Source: Demequina subtropica
GTDB taxonomy: Bacteria > Actinomycetota > Actinomycetes > Actinomycetales > Demequinaceae
Direction of reading: 5' to 3'
DNA length: 64,000 bases
Assembly: GCF_000971235.1 (NCBI RefSeq)
Contig: NZ_BBMB01000001.1
Location: forward strand, 138,006-202,005
The notes below the pieces were generated by a model. It saw only the letters and a list, made by a program, of their open reading frames with translations. It did no database searches and was not told the DNA's origin. A program made the position numbers and the translations under genes. Shown here in pieces: positions 1 to 9,112 of the stretch. Every line of letters starts with the position of its first letter. Position 1 is the stretch's first letter.

Positions 1-2436
1 GCCGCGGCGCAGGCCGCGCCCAAGCCGGCCCCCAAGCCCGCCGCGCAGAAGTCGGCCCCCGCCGCCGAGGCCCCCGCGGCATCGGCGCCCAAGCCCGGCG
101 CGCCGCGCCCGAACGTGCCGCTGCCCAGCGACATGCCGCGCCCGCGCCCGCGTCCGGCCGGCAACAACCCGTTCAGCGACCGCTCCGCCGGTCCGCGTCC
201 CCGCCCGCGTCCCGGCGGCAACAACCCGTTCCAGGCGAACCGCCCGGGCCCGCGTCCCGGCGGTGCCGGTGCGGGTGCCGGTGCCGGCGGCGGCCGTCCC
301 GGCGCGCCCGGCGGCGCCCGTCCCGGCGCGCCCGGCGGCGCCCGTCCCGGCGGCGCCACGGGCACCCCGGGTCGCGGCTTCGGCCCGCGCCCGGTCGGCG
401 GTCCCGGCCAGGGCGCTCCCGGCCGTCCCGGTGGCGGTGGCCCCGGTGGCTTCGGCGGTCCCGGCGGCCGTCCGGCCCCCGGTGGTCGCGGTCGCGGCGG
501 CGGCACCGCTGGTGCGTTCGGTCGCGCCGGTGGCAAGCCGGTCCGTGGCCGGAAGTCGAAGCGCGCGAAGCGGGCAGAGTACGAGCAGCAGCAGGCCCCC
601 GCGATTGGCGGCGTGCAGATCCCTCGCGGCGACGGCAACACGCTGATCCGTCTGCGCCGCGGTGCGACGCTCACGGACTTCGCCGAGAAGATCGACGTCA
701 ACCCCGCGTCGCTCGTGACCGTCCTCTTCCACCTGGGCGAGATGGCCACCGCGACGCAGTCGCTCGACGAGGAGACCTTCGAGGCGCTCGGCGGCGAGCT
801 CGGCTACGTCATCCAGATCGTGTCCCCCGAGGAGGAGGACCGCGAGCTGCTCGAGGACTTCAACATCGACATCGAGGCCGAGCTGGCCGCCGAGACCGAT
901 GAGGAGCTCGAGGCGCGCCCGCCGGTCGTCACCGTCATGGGTCACGTCGACCACGGAAAGACGCGCCTTCTCGACGCGATCCGCAACGCGGACGTCATCT
1001 CGGGCGAGGCCGGCGGCATCACCCAGCACATCGGTGCCTACCAGGTGCACACCACCCACGAGGGCAACGACCGCGCCATCACGTTCATCGACACCCCGGG
1101 TCACGAGGCGTTCACCGCCATGCGTGCCCGTGGTGCGAAGGTCACGGACATCGCGATCCTCGTGGTCGCGGCGGACGACGGCGTGATGCCGCAGACCATC
1201 GAGGCGCTCAACCACGCCCAGGCGGCCGACGTGCCGATCGTGGTCGCGGTCAACAAGGTGGACAAGGAGGGTGCGAACCCGGCCAAGATCCGCCAGCAGC
1301 TCACCGAGTACAACCTGGTGGCCGAGGAGTACGGCGGCGACACGATGTTCGTCGACGTGTCCGCGCTCAAGGGCCAGGGCATCGACAGCCTCCTCGAGGC
1401 CGTCCTGCTCACCGCGGACGCGGGTCTCGACCTGCGTGCGAACCCGAACAAGGACGCCCGCGGTGTGGCCGTCGAGGCGCACCTCGACAAGGGCCGCGGT
1501 GCCGTGGCGACCGTCCTGGTCAACTCGGGAACGCTGAAGGTCGGCGACGCGATCGTCGCCGGCACCGCCTACGGTCGCGTCCGTGCGATGTTCGACGAGC
1601 ACGACAACCAGGTCCAGGAGGCGCTGCCCGCGCGTCCGGTCATGGTCATCGGTCTCACGTCGGTGCCCCGCGCCGGCGACACCTTCCTGGTGGCGGACGA
1701 CGACCGCACGGCGCGTCAGATCGCCGAGAAGCGTGAGGCCGCCGAGCGTGCCGCACAGCTCGCGAAGCGTCGCAAGCGCATCTCCCTCGAGGACTTCAAC
1801 AAGGCCCTCGAGGAGGGCAAGGTCGACACCCTCAACCTCATCATCAAGGGTGATGTGTCCGGTGCCGTCGAGGCCCTCGAGGACGCGCTGCTCCAGATCG
1901 ACGTGGGCGACGAGGTCGACCTGCGCATCATCCACCGCGGTGTCGGTGCGGTGACGCAGAACGACGTCAACCTCGCGACGGTCGACAACGCCATCATCAT
2001 CGGCTTCAACGTGCGCCCGGCCGAGCGCGTCCAGGACCTCGCGGACCGCGAGGGCGTGGACATGCGCTTCTACTCGGTCATCTACCGCGCGCTCGAGGAT
2101 GTCGAGGCCTCGCTCAAGGGCATGCTCAAGCCCGAGTTCGAGGAGCGTCAGGTCGGTGGCGCGGAGATCATGGAGATCTTCCGCTCCTCCAAGTTCGGCA
2201 ACATCGCGGGCTGCCTCGTGCGCACCGGTGTCATCCGCCGCAACGCGAAGGCCAAGGTGGTGCGCAACGGCGTCGTCATCGGCGAGCCGACCATCGAGAC
2301 GCTGCGCCGCTTCAAGGACGACGCCACCGAGGTGCGCGACGGCTTCGAGTGCGGTATCGGCCTCGGCAAGTTCAACGACATCCAGGTCGGCGACATCATC
2401 GAGACCTTCGAGATGGTCGAGATCCCGAGGTCCTGA
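1..2436 (+). CDS. infB: Translation initiation factor IF-2 (5' end outside window)
   Basis: GTPase that delivers initiator fMet-tRNA to the 30S subunit and promotes subunit joining. The frame is open from base 1, so the start codon lies upstream; about 811 residues are visible. The first ~180 visible residues are a Gly/Pro/Arg/Ala-rich low-complexity arm usual in actinobacterial IF-2. A short IF2-N region follows (bases ~600-780). The G domain has GHVDHGKT near base 939, DTPGH near 1094 and NKVDK near 1252, and then come domains II to IV. The stop TGA shares its A with the ATG of rbfA, so the two are translationally coupled. Function is not in doubt; only the true N-terminus is unknown. Confidence 0.97.
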   Translation, partial: AAAQAAPKPAPKPAAQKSAPAAEAPAASAPKPGAPRPNVPLPSDMPRPRPRPAGNNPFSDRSAGPRPRPRPGGNNPFQANRPGPRPGGAGAGAGAGGGRPGAPGGARPGAPGGARPGGATGTPGRGFGPRPVGGPGQGAPGRPGGGGPGGFGGPGGRPAPGGRGRGGGTAGAFGRAGGKPVRGRKSKRAKRAEYEQQQAPAIGGVQIPRGDGNTLIRLRRGATLTDFAEKIDVNPASLVTVLFHLGEMATATQSLDEETFEALGGELGYVIQIVSPEEEDRELLEDFNIDIEAELAAETDEELEARPPVVTVMGHVDHGKTRLLDAIRNADVISGEAGGITQHIGAYQVHTTHEGNDRAITFIDTPGHEAFTAMRARGAKVTDIAILVVAADDGVMPQTIEALNHAQAADVPIVVAVNKVDKEGANPAKIRQQLTEYNLVAEEYGGDTMFVDVSALKGQGIDSLLEAVLLTADAGLDLRANPNKDARGVAVEAHLDKGRGAVATVLVNSGTLKVGDAIVAGTAYGRVRAMFDEHDNQVQEALPARPVMVIGLTSVPRAGDTFLVADDDRTARQIAEKREAAERAAQLAKRRKRISLEDFNKALEEGKVDTLNLIIKGDVSGAVEALEDALLQIDVGDEVDLRIIHRGVGAVTQNDVNLATVDNAIIIGFNVRPAERVQDLADREGVDMRFYSVIYRALEDVEASLKGMLKPEFEERQVGGAEIMEIFRSSKFGNIAGCLVRTGVIRRNAKAKVVRNGVVIGEPTIETLRRFKDDATEVRDGFECGIGLGKFNDIQVGDIIETFEMVEIPRS
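301..348 (+). repeat. Two perfect 24-bp tandem copies in the infB N-terminal arm
   Basis: Bases 301-324 and 325-348 are identical and encode GAPGGARP twice inside the low-complexity arm of IF-2. Such in-frame repeats can change copy number by slippage without breaking the frame. Confidence 0.85.
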
Positions 2437-2870
2437 TGGCTGACAAGGCGAGGGCTCTGAAGCTCGCGGGCACGATCAAGAAGATCGTCGCCCGCGGGCT
2501 TCAGACCGAGATCAAGGATCCGCGGCTGGAGTTCGTCACCATCACGGATGTCCGTGTGACGGGCGACCTCCAGCAGGCCTCGGTGTTCTACACCGTGCTG
2601 GGTGACGAGGCGGCCCGCGAGGACGCAGCGAAGGGCTTGGCGAAGGCCAAGGGCCGGCTGCGGTCCCTCGTGGGCGCGGGCCTCGGCATCCGTCTCACGC
2701 CGACGCTCGAGTTCCACCTCGACGCGGTCCCCGAGACCGCTGCGAGCCTCGACCGTGCCCTCCACGAGGCGCACGTGCGGGACGAGGAGCTCAAGCGCCT
2801 GCGCGAGAACGCGGCCTTCGCCGGCGAGGCGGATCCGTACAAGCGGCCCGCGGACGAGGATCAGGATTAG
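2436..2870 (+). CDS. rbfA: 30S ribosome-binding factor A
   Basis: Ribosome maturation factor of 144 residues that binds the 30S subunit late in assembly and helps 16S rRNA 5'-end processing. The sequence begins [19 protein letters not shown] and has the single KH-like fold pattern of the family, including the KDPRLEFVTITDVRV strand region. The ATG at 2436 overlaps the infB stop by one base (TGATG), which fixes the start. It lies in the usual infB-rbfA-truB order, 3 bases before truB. The acidic C-terminal tail is typical. No oddities. Confidence 0.96.
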   Translation: MADKARALKLAGTIKKIVARGLQTEIKDPRLEFVTITDVRVTGDLQQASVFYTVLGDEAAREDAAKGLAKAKGRLRSLVGAGLGIRLTPTLEFHLDAVPETAASLDRALHEAHVRDEELKRLRENAAFAGEADPYKRPADEDQD

Positions 2871-2873
2871 GCC

Positions 2874-3812
2874 ATGGGCAGACGAGGCCCGGAGCCCGCT
2901 CCGGGCATCGTCGTCGTGGACAAGCCTCAGGGCTGGACGTCCCACGACGTGGTCGGGCGTGTGCGGCGCTTGGCGCAGACCTCCAAGGTCGGCCACGCCG
3001 GCACGCTCGACCCCATGGCCACCGGCGTCCTGATTCTCGGAATCGGGCGCGCCACGCGCCTGCTGACGTACATCGTCGGGCACGATAAGGGTTACGAGGC
3101 GACCATCCGTCTCGGACAGGCGACTGTCACGGACGATGCGGAGGGAGAGGTCACCGGGGCCACGGACACGTCCGCGGTCACGGACGGGGCCATCCGTTCC
3201 GCCATCGTCCAGCTCACGGGGGAGATCCTCCAGCGACCGAGCGCGGTGAGCGCGATCAAGGTCGACGGCAAGCGCGCGTATGCGCGAGTGCGCGGGGGCG
3301 AGGACGTCGAGCTGCCAGAGCGACCGGTGACGGTCGCGGCGTTCGATGTCCTCGCCATCCGGCGCGCCACGGCCGAGGACGGCACCGCCGTGATCGACCT
3401 CGACGTGTCGGTCGAGGTGTCCTCGGGCACCTACGTGCGCGCGCTCGCACGCGACCTGGGCGCGGCGCTCGGCGTCGGCGGCCACCTCACCGCGCTGCGT
3501 CGCACGCGCGTCGGCGGCATCGGCCTGGACCTCGCGCGCACGCTCGAGGACCTCGGCGCGGTCGTCGAGTCGGGGGAGGCCCTGCCTCGTACCTCGCTCG
3601 CCGAGGCCGCAGCGGCGACGCTCCCGGTCCTCGAGGTGTCCGATGCGGATGCCACGGCGCTCGGCTTCGGCCAGTTCATCGACGCGAAGGTCGACGGCCC
3701 GACGGTCGCGATCGCTCCCGGGCCCCGCGCGATCGCGGTGCTCGAGCCCAAGGGTGGCCGTGCCAAGCCGGTGGTGGTGTTCGAGCCCGCCGGCGCATCG
3801 TCCCCCTCCTGA
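2874..3812 (+). CDS. truB: tRNA pseudouridine(55) synthase TruB
   Basis: Isomerises U55 to pseudouridine in the T-loop of tRNAs. The protein has 312 residues. The catalytic motif KVGHAGTLDP is present with the nucleophilic Asp at residue 46, and the family start GIVVVDKPQGWTSHDVV is seen at residues 11-27. The C-terminal ~80 residues form the extension found in actinobacterial TruB. It starts 3 bases after rbfA and closes the infB-rbfA-truB unit. The last codons contain one of the GCATCGTCC motifs of this window (3795-3803). Confidence 0.96.
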   Translation: MGRRGPEPAPGIVVVDKPQGWTSHDVVGRVRRLAQTSKVGHAGTLDPMATGVLILGIGRATRLLTYIVGHDKGYEATIRLGQATVTDDAEGEVTGATDTSAVTDGAIRSAIVQLTGEILQRPSAVSAIKVDGKRAYARVRGGEDVELPERPVTVAAFDVLAIRRATAEDGTAVIDLDVSVEVSSGTYVRALARDLGAALGVGGHLTALRRTRVGGIGLDLARTLEDLGAVVESGEALPRTSLAEAAAATLPVLEVSDADATALGFGQFIDAKVDGPTVAIAPGPRAIAVLEPKGGRAKPVVVFEPAGASSPS

Positions 3813-3835
3813 CGGGCGGTTCCCGGCCGCTCGGG

Positions 3836-3841
3836 CACAAT
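3836..3841 (+). promoter_or_regulatory. -10 element for a leaderless ribF transcript
   Basis: CACAAT lies 7 bases before the ATG at 3849. The same spacing recurs at many genes here and suggests transcription starts at or next to the start codon. No convincing -35 box is seen. Confidence 0.5.
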
Positions 3842-3848
3842 GTCCCTC

Positions 3849-4823
3849 ATGCATGTGTGGCGCTCGCTCGCGGAGATCCCCGACCTCGGCCCGGCCGTGG
3901 TGACGCTTGGGAACTTCGACGGCGTGCATCGTGGCCATCAGGCGGTGCTCGAGGCGATGGTCGCCGACGCTCGCGCGCGCGGCCACGTCGCGCTCGCCAT
4001 GACGTTCGACCCGCACCCCAAGGCGGTGCACGACCCTGCGCACACCCCCGAGCTCATCACGGGGGTGGACGACCGCATCGAGCGGCTTGCGGCCACCGGG
4101 CTCGACGGCGTGCTGGTGGTGCGCTACACGCTCGACTTCGCCCGCCAGACCCCGGAGGAGTTCGTCCGCGACTACCTGGTGCGCGGCCTGCGCGCCTCGT
4201 GCGTCGTCGTCGGCCGCGACACCCGCTTCGGGCGCGGCAACGCCGGGGACGTGGAGACGATGCGGGCGCTGGGGGCCGGGCTCGGCTTCGCCGTCGACAT
4301 CATCGACGATGCCTGCGCCGTCTCCGAGTCGGGGCGGCGCTGGTCGTCGACATGGGTGCGCGAGCTTCTCGAGGCCGGCGACCTGCCGGGCGCCAACGAC
4401 GTGCTGGGCCGCGAGCACCGCATCCGCGGCATCGTGATCCACGGCGACGCGCTCGGCCGCGAGATCGGCTTCCCGACCGCGAACCTCGACCACTCGGCGG
4501 GGATGATCCCGCGGCACGGGGTCTATGCGGCGTGGCTCACGGTGCTCGATGCGCGCGGCAACACGCGTGCGGCGGAGCTGGTGGGGGAGCGGATGCCGGC
4601 CGCCGTGAGCCTCGGGATGAACTACACGGTGGGCGGCACAGACCTGCGGGTCGAGGCCTTCGCGATCGACCGCACGGGGATCGATCTGTACGACACCGAG
4701 GTGGCGCTCGACCTCGTGGAATGGCGCCGGCCGATGCTCGACTTCGGCTCGCTCGACGCGCTCATCGCGGCGCTGGGGGAGGACGTCGACTGGTGCCGCG
4801 AGGTGCTCGCGATCCGCGCATGA
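3849..4823 (+). CDS. ribF: Bifunctional riboflavin kinase / FAD synthetase
   Basis: Phosphorylates riboflavin to FMN and adenylates FMN to FAD. The 324-residue protein has the N-terminal nucleotidyltransferase domain with TLGNFDGVHRGHQ, and the C-terminal flavokinase domain with GREIGFPTANLD. An in-frame ATG exists 9 bases upstream (3840), but no Shine-Dalgarno precedes either; the -10-like CACAAT 7 bases before 3849 favours the downstream ATG. It is the normal neighbour of truB, 36 bases after its stop. The full length suggests a complete gene. Confidence 0.95.
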   Translation: MHVWRSLAEIPDLGPAVVTLGNFDGVHRGHQAVLEAMVADARARGHVALAMTFDPHPKAVHDPAHTPELITGVDDRIERLAATGLDGVLVVRYTLDFARQTPEEFVRDYLVRGLRASCVVVGRDTRFGRGNAGDVETMRALGAGLGFAVDIIDDACAVSESGRRWSSTWVRELLEAGDLPGANDVLGREHRIRGIVIHGDALGREIGFPTANLDHSAGMIPRHGVYAAWLTVLDARGNTRAAELVGERMPAAVSLGMNYTVGGTDLRVEAFAIDRTGIDLYDTEVALDLVEWRRPMLDFGSLDALIAALGEDVDWCREVLAIRA

Positions 4824-4824
4824 T

Positions 4825-4916
4825 GTCCCTCGCGAGGGTGTTACCAGGGGATTAAGTCTCGGTCACGATCGCGTCGCGATCGCGCTTTGTCCGGTTCGTC
4901 GGGCTATGGTCGGAAG
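4825..4916 (+). promoter_or_regulatory. gluA promoter region with two palindromes
   Basis: The 93-base gap after ribF holds the palindrome CCCTCGCGAGGG (4827-4838), an inverted repeat CGATCGCG-T-CGCGATCG (4866-4882), and the -10 element TATGGT (4905-4910) exactly 6 bases before the gluA ATG. The second repeat ends where a -35 box would lie, so it is a reasonable operator. In Corynebacterium this transporter is under nitrogen/carbon control; which protein binds here is unknown. Confidence 0.55.
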
Positions 4917-5666
4917 ATGCCAACCTCAAGCGACGCTCTCGTGGTGCTCGACAAGGTCAACAAGCACTTTGGGGACCTTCACGTGCTCCAGGACATCGAC
5001 CTCACCGTCGCGCGCGGTGAGGTGGTCATCGTGATCGGCCCGTCGGGCTCGGGCAAGTCGACGCTGTGCCGCGCGATCAACCGTCTCGAGACCATCGACT
5101 CGGGCACCATCACGGTCGACGGCGAGGTGCAGCCGCAGGAGGGCAAGGCGCTCGCGCACATGCGCGCCGAGGTGGGCATGGTGTTCCAGTCCTTCAACCT
5201 CTTCGCCCACAAGACGATCCTCGAGAACGTCACCCTCGGCCCGGTCAAGGTGAAGAAGGAGCCGAAGGGCCAGGCGCGTGACGAGGCGATGGCGCTGCTC
5301 GAACGCGTCGGCGTGGCCAACCAGGCCCACAAGTACCCCGCGCAGCTCTCCGGAGGCCAGCAGCAGCGCGTCGCGATCGCGCGCTCCCTGGCGATGAGGC
5401 CGAAGGTGATGCTGTTCGACGAGCCCACCAGCGCGCTCGACCCCGAGATGATCAACGAGGTGCTCGACGTCATGGTCACGCTCGCGCATGAGGGCATGAC
5501 GATGATCGTCGTCACCCACGAGATGGGCTTCGCGCGCAAGGCGGCGAACCGCGTGGTGTTCATGGCGGACGGGCGCATCCACGAGCAGGCGACGCCCGAG
5601 CAGTTCTTCACGAACCCGCAGTCCGAGCGGGCCAAGGACTTCCTGTCGAAGATCCTCACGCACTAG
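4917..5666 (+). CDS. gluA: Glutamate ABC transporter, ATP-binding protein
   Basis: ATPase of a polar amino-acid importer, 249 residues, cytoplasmic side of the membrane. Walker [10 protein letters not shown] is at residues 41-49, the signature [13 protein letters not shown] and Walker [13 protein letters not shown] are present, and the switch His lies in VVTHEMGFA. An upstream in-frame TTG at 4887 is possible but has no ribosome site; the ATG at 4917 sits 6 bases after a TATGGT -10 element. It is first in a four-gene cluster with binding protein and two permeases, as in Corynebacterium gluABCD. Glutamate specificity is inferred from that likeness. Confidence 0.93.
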   Translation: MPTSSDALVVLDKVNKHFGDLHVLQDIDLTVARGEVVIVIGPSGSGKSTLCRAINRLETIDSGTITVDGEVQPQEGKALAHMRAEVGMVFQSFNLFAHKTILENVTLGPVKVKKEPKGQARDEAMALLERVGVANQAHKYPAQLSGGQQQRVAIARSLAMRPKVMLFDEPTSALDPEMINEVLDVMVTLAHEGMTMIVVTHEMGFARKAANRVVFMADGRIHEQATPEQFFTNPQSERAKDFLSKILTH

Positions 5667-5724
5667 GGGATCCCGAGGTTCCAACATCAGCGCCCTGGCA
5701 GGGGCGAGGGAGAGGAGAAGGACC

Positions 5725-6618
5725 ATGATGATCCGAAGGAAGGCGGCCGTGGCCGCGCTGGGGGTCGCCGCCGCGGCGATGCTCGCCGCGTGCGGGTCCG
5801 ATGACGGCTCGGAGACCGACGACTCGATGGCGGGCGACGATGCGATGGCCGCGGGGGACTTCCCCGAGGGCTCGACCATGGCGGCGCTCGCCGAGGCGGG
5901 CAGCATCACGATCGGCACCAAGTTCGACCAGCCGCTGTTCGGGCTCAAGCCGCCGTCGGGCGATCCGGTCGGCTTCGACGTGTCGATCGGCAAGATCATC
6001 GCTTCGGAGCTGGGCATCGACGAGGACTCGATCGAGTGGGTCGAGACCGTGTCCGCGAACCGCGAGCCGTTCATCGAGGACGGCTCGGTCGACATCGTCG
6101 TCGCGACCTACACGATCAACGACGACCGCAAGGAGCTGGTGAGCTTCGCCGGCCCGTACTACAACGCGGGCCAGGCGCTCATGGTGATGGTCGACAACGA
6201 GGACATCGCCAGCCCCGACGACCTCGCGGGCAAGAAGGTCTGCTCGGTCGAGGGCTCGACGCCCGCGGCGAACATCGAGGAGAACTACCCCGACGCCGAG
6301 CTGTCGCTCTTCGCGGCCTACGGCGACTGCCTCGACCCGCTGCGCAACGGCCAGGTCGACGTGGTCACCACGGACAACGTGATCCTCGCGGGCTACGTCG
6401 ACCAGTACCCCGACGAGTTCAAGGTGGTGGGCGAGCCCTTCACCGAGGAGCCGTACGGCATCGGCCTCGCGCACGACGACACCGAGTTCCGCATGTGGAT
6501 CAACGACGTGCTCGAGGAGATCTTCGAGGACGGTCGCTGGCTCGAGGCGTGGAACGAGAACGTCGGCGACATCCTGCCGGAGCCCGAGGTCCCGACCGTG
6601 GACCGGTACGAGAACTAG
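5725..6618 (+). CDS. gluB: Glutamate-binding lipoprotein
   Basis: Extracellular substrate-binding protein of the importer, 297 residues. A lipoprotein signal ends in the lipobox LAAC with Cys23, followed by an acidic linker (residues 24-45) and a periplasmic binding protein type 2 fold with GTKFDQPLFGL and a two-Cys pair (KVCSVEGSTP and GDCLDPL), as in GluB proteins. It lies 58 bases after gluA; GGAGAAGGACC before the ATG is the ribosome site. A strong hairpin follows the stop and probably lets it be made in excess over the permeases. Confidence 0.92.
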   Translation: MMIRRKAAVAALGVAAAAMLAACGSDDGSETDDSMAGDDAMAAGDFPEGSTMAALAEAGSITIGTKFDQPLFGLKPPSGDPVGFDVSIGKIIASELGIDEDSIEWVETVSANREPFIEDGSVDIVVATYTINDDRKELVSFAGPYYNAGQALMVMVDNEDIASPDDLAGKKVCSVEGSTPAANIEENYPDAELSLFAAYGDCLDPLRNGQVDVVTTDNVILAGYVDQYPDEFKVVGEPFTEEPYGIGLAHDDTEFRMWINDVLEEIFEDGRWLEAWNENVGDILPEPEVPTVDRYEN

Positions 6619-6626
6619 CGGCATCG

Positions 6627-6658
6627 CCGTGCGGCCCGTCCCCGGACGGGCCGCACGG
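6627..6658 (+). promoter_or_regulatory. Intercistronic hairpin between gluB and gluC
   Basis: CCGTGCGGCCCGTCC and its exact reverse complement form a 15-bp stem with a 2-base gap, immediately after the gluB stop and before the gluC ribosome site. There is no U-tract. Hairpins here in ABC operons usually protect the upstream mRNA or partly terminate, raising binding protein over permease. Confidence 0.75.
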
Positions 6659-6675
6659 TCCGTCCGGAGGAGAGC

Positions 6676-7326
6676 ATGGGCACGTTCATCGACGAGTTCG
6701 GCACCATCTGGGGCGCGTTCCTCGCGACGCTGAGCCTCACCGTGGTGTCGGGCGCGCTCGCGCTCGTGTGGGGCACGCTGCTCGCGGTGATGCGCGTGTC
6801 GCCCGTCGGTCCGCTGCGGACCTTCGGCACGGGCTACGTCGAGCTCGTGCGCAACACGCCGCTCACGGTGATGTTCTTCTTCTGGGTCTTCGTCGCCCCG
6901 TCCATCGGCTTCGTGCCGCCGCTGGGCTTCTGGATCGCGGTCATCGCCATGACGCTCTACACGTCGTCCTTCGTGTGCGAGGCGCTCCGCTCCGGCGTGA
7001 ACTCCGTCGGGGTCGGCCAGGCGGAGGCGGCCCGCAGCATCGGCCTGACGTTCGGCCAGACGCTGTCCCAGGTGGTGCTGCCGCAGGCGTGGCGCACCGC
7101 GATCCCGCCGCTCATCTCGGTGCTCATCGCGCACACCAAGAACACGTCGGTCGCGGCCGGCTTCGCGTACTTCGAGCTGGTCGCGAGCATGCAGCGGCTC
7201 ACCAACAAGCACCCGGCGGACGGCATCGTCATCTTCTTCGGGATCGGCCTCATGTACCTGGTCATCACCATCCCACTCGGGCTGCTCGCGGCCCGGATCG
7301 AGCGGAAGGTGGCGTTCGCCCGATGA
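6676..7326 (+). CDS. gluC: Glutamate ABC transporter permease
   Basis: Inner-membrane subunit of 216 residues with about five membrane segments and the HisMQ-type family pattern. The EAA loop (VGVGQAEAARSIGLTFGQTL) contacts the GluA ATPase. The ribosome site GGAGGAGAGC precedes the ATG by a few bases. Its stop overlaps the gluD start (ATGA), so the two permeases are co-translated and presumably form a heterodimer. Confidence 0.93.
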   Translation: MGTFIDEFGTIWGAFLATLSLTVVSGALALVWGTLLAVMRVSPVGPLRTFGTGYVELVRNTPLTVMFFFWVFVAPSIGFVPPLGFWIAVIAMTLYTSSFVCEALRSGVNSVGVGQAEAARSIGLTFGQTLSQVVLPQAWRTAIPPLISVLIAHTKNTSVAAGFAYFELVASMQRLTNKHPADGIVIFFGIGLMYLVITIPLGLLAARIERKVAFAR

Positions 7327-8390
7327 GCGGATCGATCCTCTACGACGCCCCCGGCCCCCGTGCGAAGCGCCTGGACCGGACCCTCAACATCGTCTTCTCG
7401 CTCGTCTTCGTGGGCGTCGTCGCGTGGATCGGCTACTCGTTCTGGCAGCGCGACATCTTCAACGACCGCTGGGCGGTGCTGTGGGAGGGCGCGCGCGGCC
7501 AGACCCCGGCGGACGTCTGGGGATCGCTCGCTCGCGGCCTCGGCCGGACGCTCCTGGCGGCCGGCATCGCGGCGCCCATCGCGATGCTCATCGGCGCCGG
7601 GATCGCGATCATCCGTCGCGGGGCGCGCTCGCGCTGGGCGTCGGCGCCGCCCACCGTGCTGACCGAGCTCGCGCGCGGCCTCCCGGTGCTGCTGCTGATG
7701 TTCCTCGCGAAGCTCGTCTTCGGCTGGCCGTTCCTGTGGTCGGTGGTGTTCGGCCTGGTGGTCTACAACGCGGCCGTGGTGGCGGAGATCCTGCGCGCGG
7801 GGCTCGCCGCGCTGCCGAAGGGGCAGCGCGAGGCGGGGCTGAGCATCGGCCTGTCCACCATGCGCACCACGCTCATCATCGAGCTCCCGCAGGCGGTGCG
7901 GATCATGCTGCCCGCGCTCATCTCGCAGCTGGTCGTCCTGCTCAAGGACACGTCGCTCGGCTTCATCATCGCGTACGAGGAGCTGCTGCGGACCATGAAG
8001 CTCAACTCCGAGTTCTTCGGCTCGGAGTCGCGCATCGTGTTCTTCACGGTGGGTGCCGGGATCTACATCCTCATCAACATGTCCGTCTCGCGCCTGGCCA
8101 CCTTCGTCGAGCGTCGCCTGCGGGAGGGCGGCGGAGGGAAGGGCCTCGAGCCTCCCGAGATCGGTCCCGCGGGGCCCATCCCTCAGTCCGGCGTCGGCGG
8201 GCCCGCCCGGGAGGAGGGGGCGCACGCCGGCGACCCGGTGTTCGGCGCGGGGCGCCGTCCCGAGTCGCGCCCGATCCCGCAGCGGCGTCCCGGCGACGAC
8301 GACGAGGGAGAGCGCCGCCGTCAGGCGTATCTTGGTGACCCGACCGCGCAGTCCCTGCGGCACAACACGCGCACGGGCGACAGCCGGTAG
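7323..8390 (+). CDS. gluD: Glutamate ABC transporter permease with long C-terminal tail
   Basis: Second membrane subunit, 355 residues, starting at the ATG that overlaps the gluC stop. Membrane segments run from residue ~20 to ~265, with the EAA loop near LPKGQREAGLSIGLSTMRTT. After the last membrane segment there is an ~80-residue hydrophilic tail rich in Gly, Pro, Arg and acidic residues. Typical GluD proteins end soon after the last membrane helix, so the tail is an unusual addition. It ends the operon; rpsO has its own promoter downstream. Confidence 0.9.
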   Translation: MSGSILYDAPGPRAKRLDRTLNIVFSLVFVGVVAWIGYSFWQRDIFNDRWAVLWEGARGQTPADVWGSLARGLGRTLLAAGIAAPIAMLIGAGIAIIRRGARSRWASAPPTVLTELARGLPVLLLMFLAKLVFGWPFLWSVVFGLVVYNAAVVAEILRAGLAALPKGQREAGLSIGLSTMRTTLIIELPQAVRIMLPALISQLVVLLKDTSLGFIIAYEELLRTMKLNSEFFGSESRIVFFTVGAGIYILINMSVSRLATFVERRLREGGGGKGLEPPEIGPAGPIPQSGVGGPAREEGAHAGDPVFGAGRRPESRPIPQRRPGDDDEGERRRQAYLGDPTAQSLRHNTRTGDSR

Positions 8391-8433
8391 CGCGCGGGCC
8401 TGGGTGCGGTCGCGGGGGAGCGCCCGCGTCCTG

Positions 8434-8439
8434 TATGCT
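8434..8439 (+). promoter_or_regulatory. Candidate -10 element of rpsO
   Basis: TATGCT in the gluD-rpsO gap; a start near 8446 would give a leader of about 80 bases before the GTG of rpsO. A -35 box is not clear. Confidence 0.5.
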
Positions 8440-8528
8440 TGATCGTCGCCGTAAGAACGGCCGCGGATCCCAGAGCACCGGAGAACAAGCCCGGTTGCGC
8501 CGCGCAGCGAGACGAAAGAGAGATCACA

Positions 8529-8798
8529 GTGGCGCTCGACGCAGCAGTGAAGCAGTCCATCATGGCCGAGTACGCGACCCGCGAGGGCGACACCGGCTCT
8601 CCCGAGGTCCAGGTCGCCGTCCTGACCCAGCGCATCAAGGACCTGACGGAGCACCTCAAGGAGCACAAGCACGACCACCACTCGCGTCGTGGCCTGCTCC
8701 TCCTGGTCGGCCGTCGCCGCAACCTCCTCAACTACCTCCAGCGTGTCGACGTGGAGCGCTACCGCGCCCTCATCGCCCGTCTGGGCCTGCGCCGCTAA
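8529..8798 (+). CDS. rpsO: 30S ribosomal protein S15
   Basis: Primary 16S rRNA-binding protein of 89 residues, the exact usual length. The family pattern [17 protein letters not shown] and [15 protein letters not shown] is present. The GTG at 8529 is chosen because it gives the family length and follows a purine-rich AAAGAGAG site; the frame is open further upstream without family likeness. It precedes pnp as in most bacteria, but a terminator and a new promoter separate them. Confidence 0.97.
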   Translation: MALDAAVKQSIMAEYATREGDTGSPEVQVAVLTQRIKDLTEHLKEHKHDHHSRRGLLLLVGRRRNLLNYLQRVDVERYRALIARLGLRR

Positions 8799-8821
8799 GC
8801 GCGCAGCCCCGCCAGGCGTCT

Positions 8822-8866
8822 GCCCGGCCGCTCCCTCCATTCCGAGGTCGTAGCGGCCGGGCTTTC
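8822..8866 (+). terminator. Intrinsic terminator after rpsO
   Basis: GCCCGGCCGCT (8822-8832) pairs perfectly with AGCGGCCGGGC (8852-8862), an 11-bp stem with a 19-base loop, followed by TTTCGCG. It closes the rpsO transcript. Confidence 0.75.
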
Positions 8867-8922
8867 GCGTCTCCGGGGACGAGCGCGCCTTCCGTCCGCC
8901 GTGCGTCCTGGGTATGCGCTGA

Positions 8923-9112
8923 TAGGATGTTCGCGGTCCGGTTCGCCGGGCCACCCAACTCAACCTGGCAGGCCAGCCGGATGCTGATCCTCGGTGGTGA
9001 TGGGCAGAACCTCCTCCCGGGGGAACAGTTCTGAGCATTTCGACTGACGATCAGTGACGCGGCGTGAGCCGCATCCGCCTGCCTGCCACGAATAGGCAAG
9101 GAGCAACTCCTG
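8923..9112 (+). promoter_or_regulatory. pnp promoter and structured leader with masked ribosome site
   Basis: The gap between rpsO and pnp (8799-9112) contains a -10 element TAGGAT (8923-8928), giving a leader of roughly 175 bases. Just before the ATG, AGGAG-CAA-CTCCT (9099-9111) is a perfect 5-bp hairpin whose left arm is the Shine-Dalgarno. TGCCT and AGGCA flank another small stem nearby (9080-9098). PNPase commonly controls its own mRNA through leader hairpins, so this may be the control site. Confidence 0.55.

Noticed and set aside
2148-4517. 789-codon open frame on the minus strand
   Set aside because: Shadow of infB, rbfA, truB and ribF caused by high GC at third positions; the composition is Arg/Asp/His-rich and shows no family likeness.
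4887-4916. TTG start adding 10 residues to gluA
   Set aside because: No ribosome site and no family likeness upstream; the -10 box TATGGT lies inside this stretch, so it would not be transcribed from that promoter.
8799-9112. Possible riboswitch or small RNA gene in the rpsO-pnp gap
   Set aside because: Terminator, promoter and leader account for the gap; no known riboswitch core or tRNA-like fold is visible.
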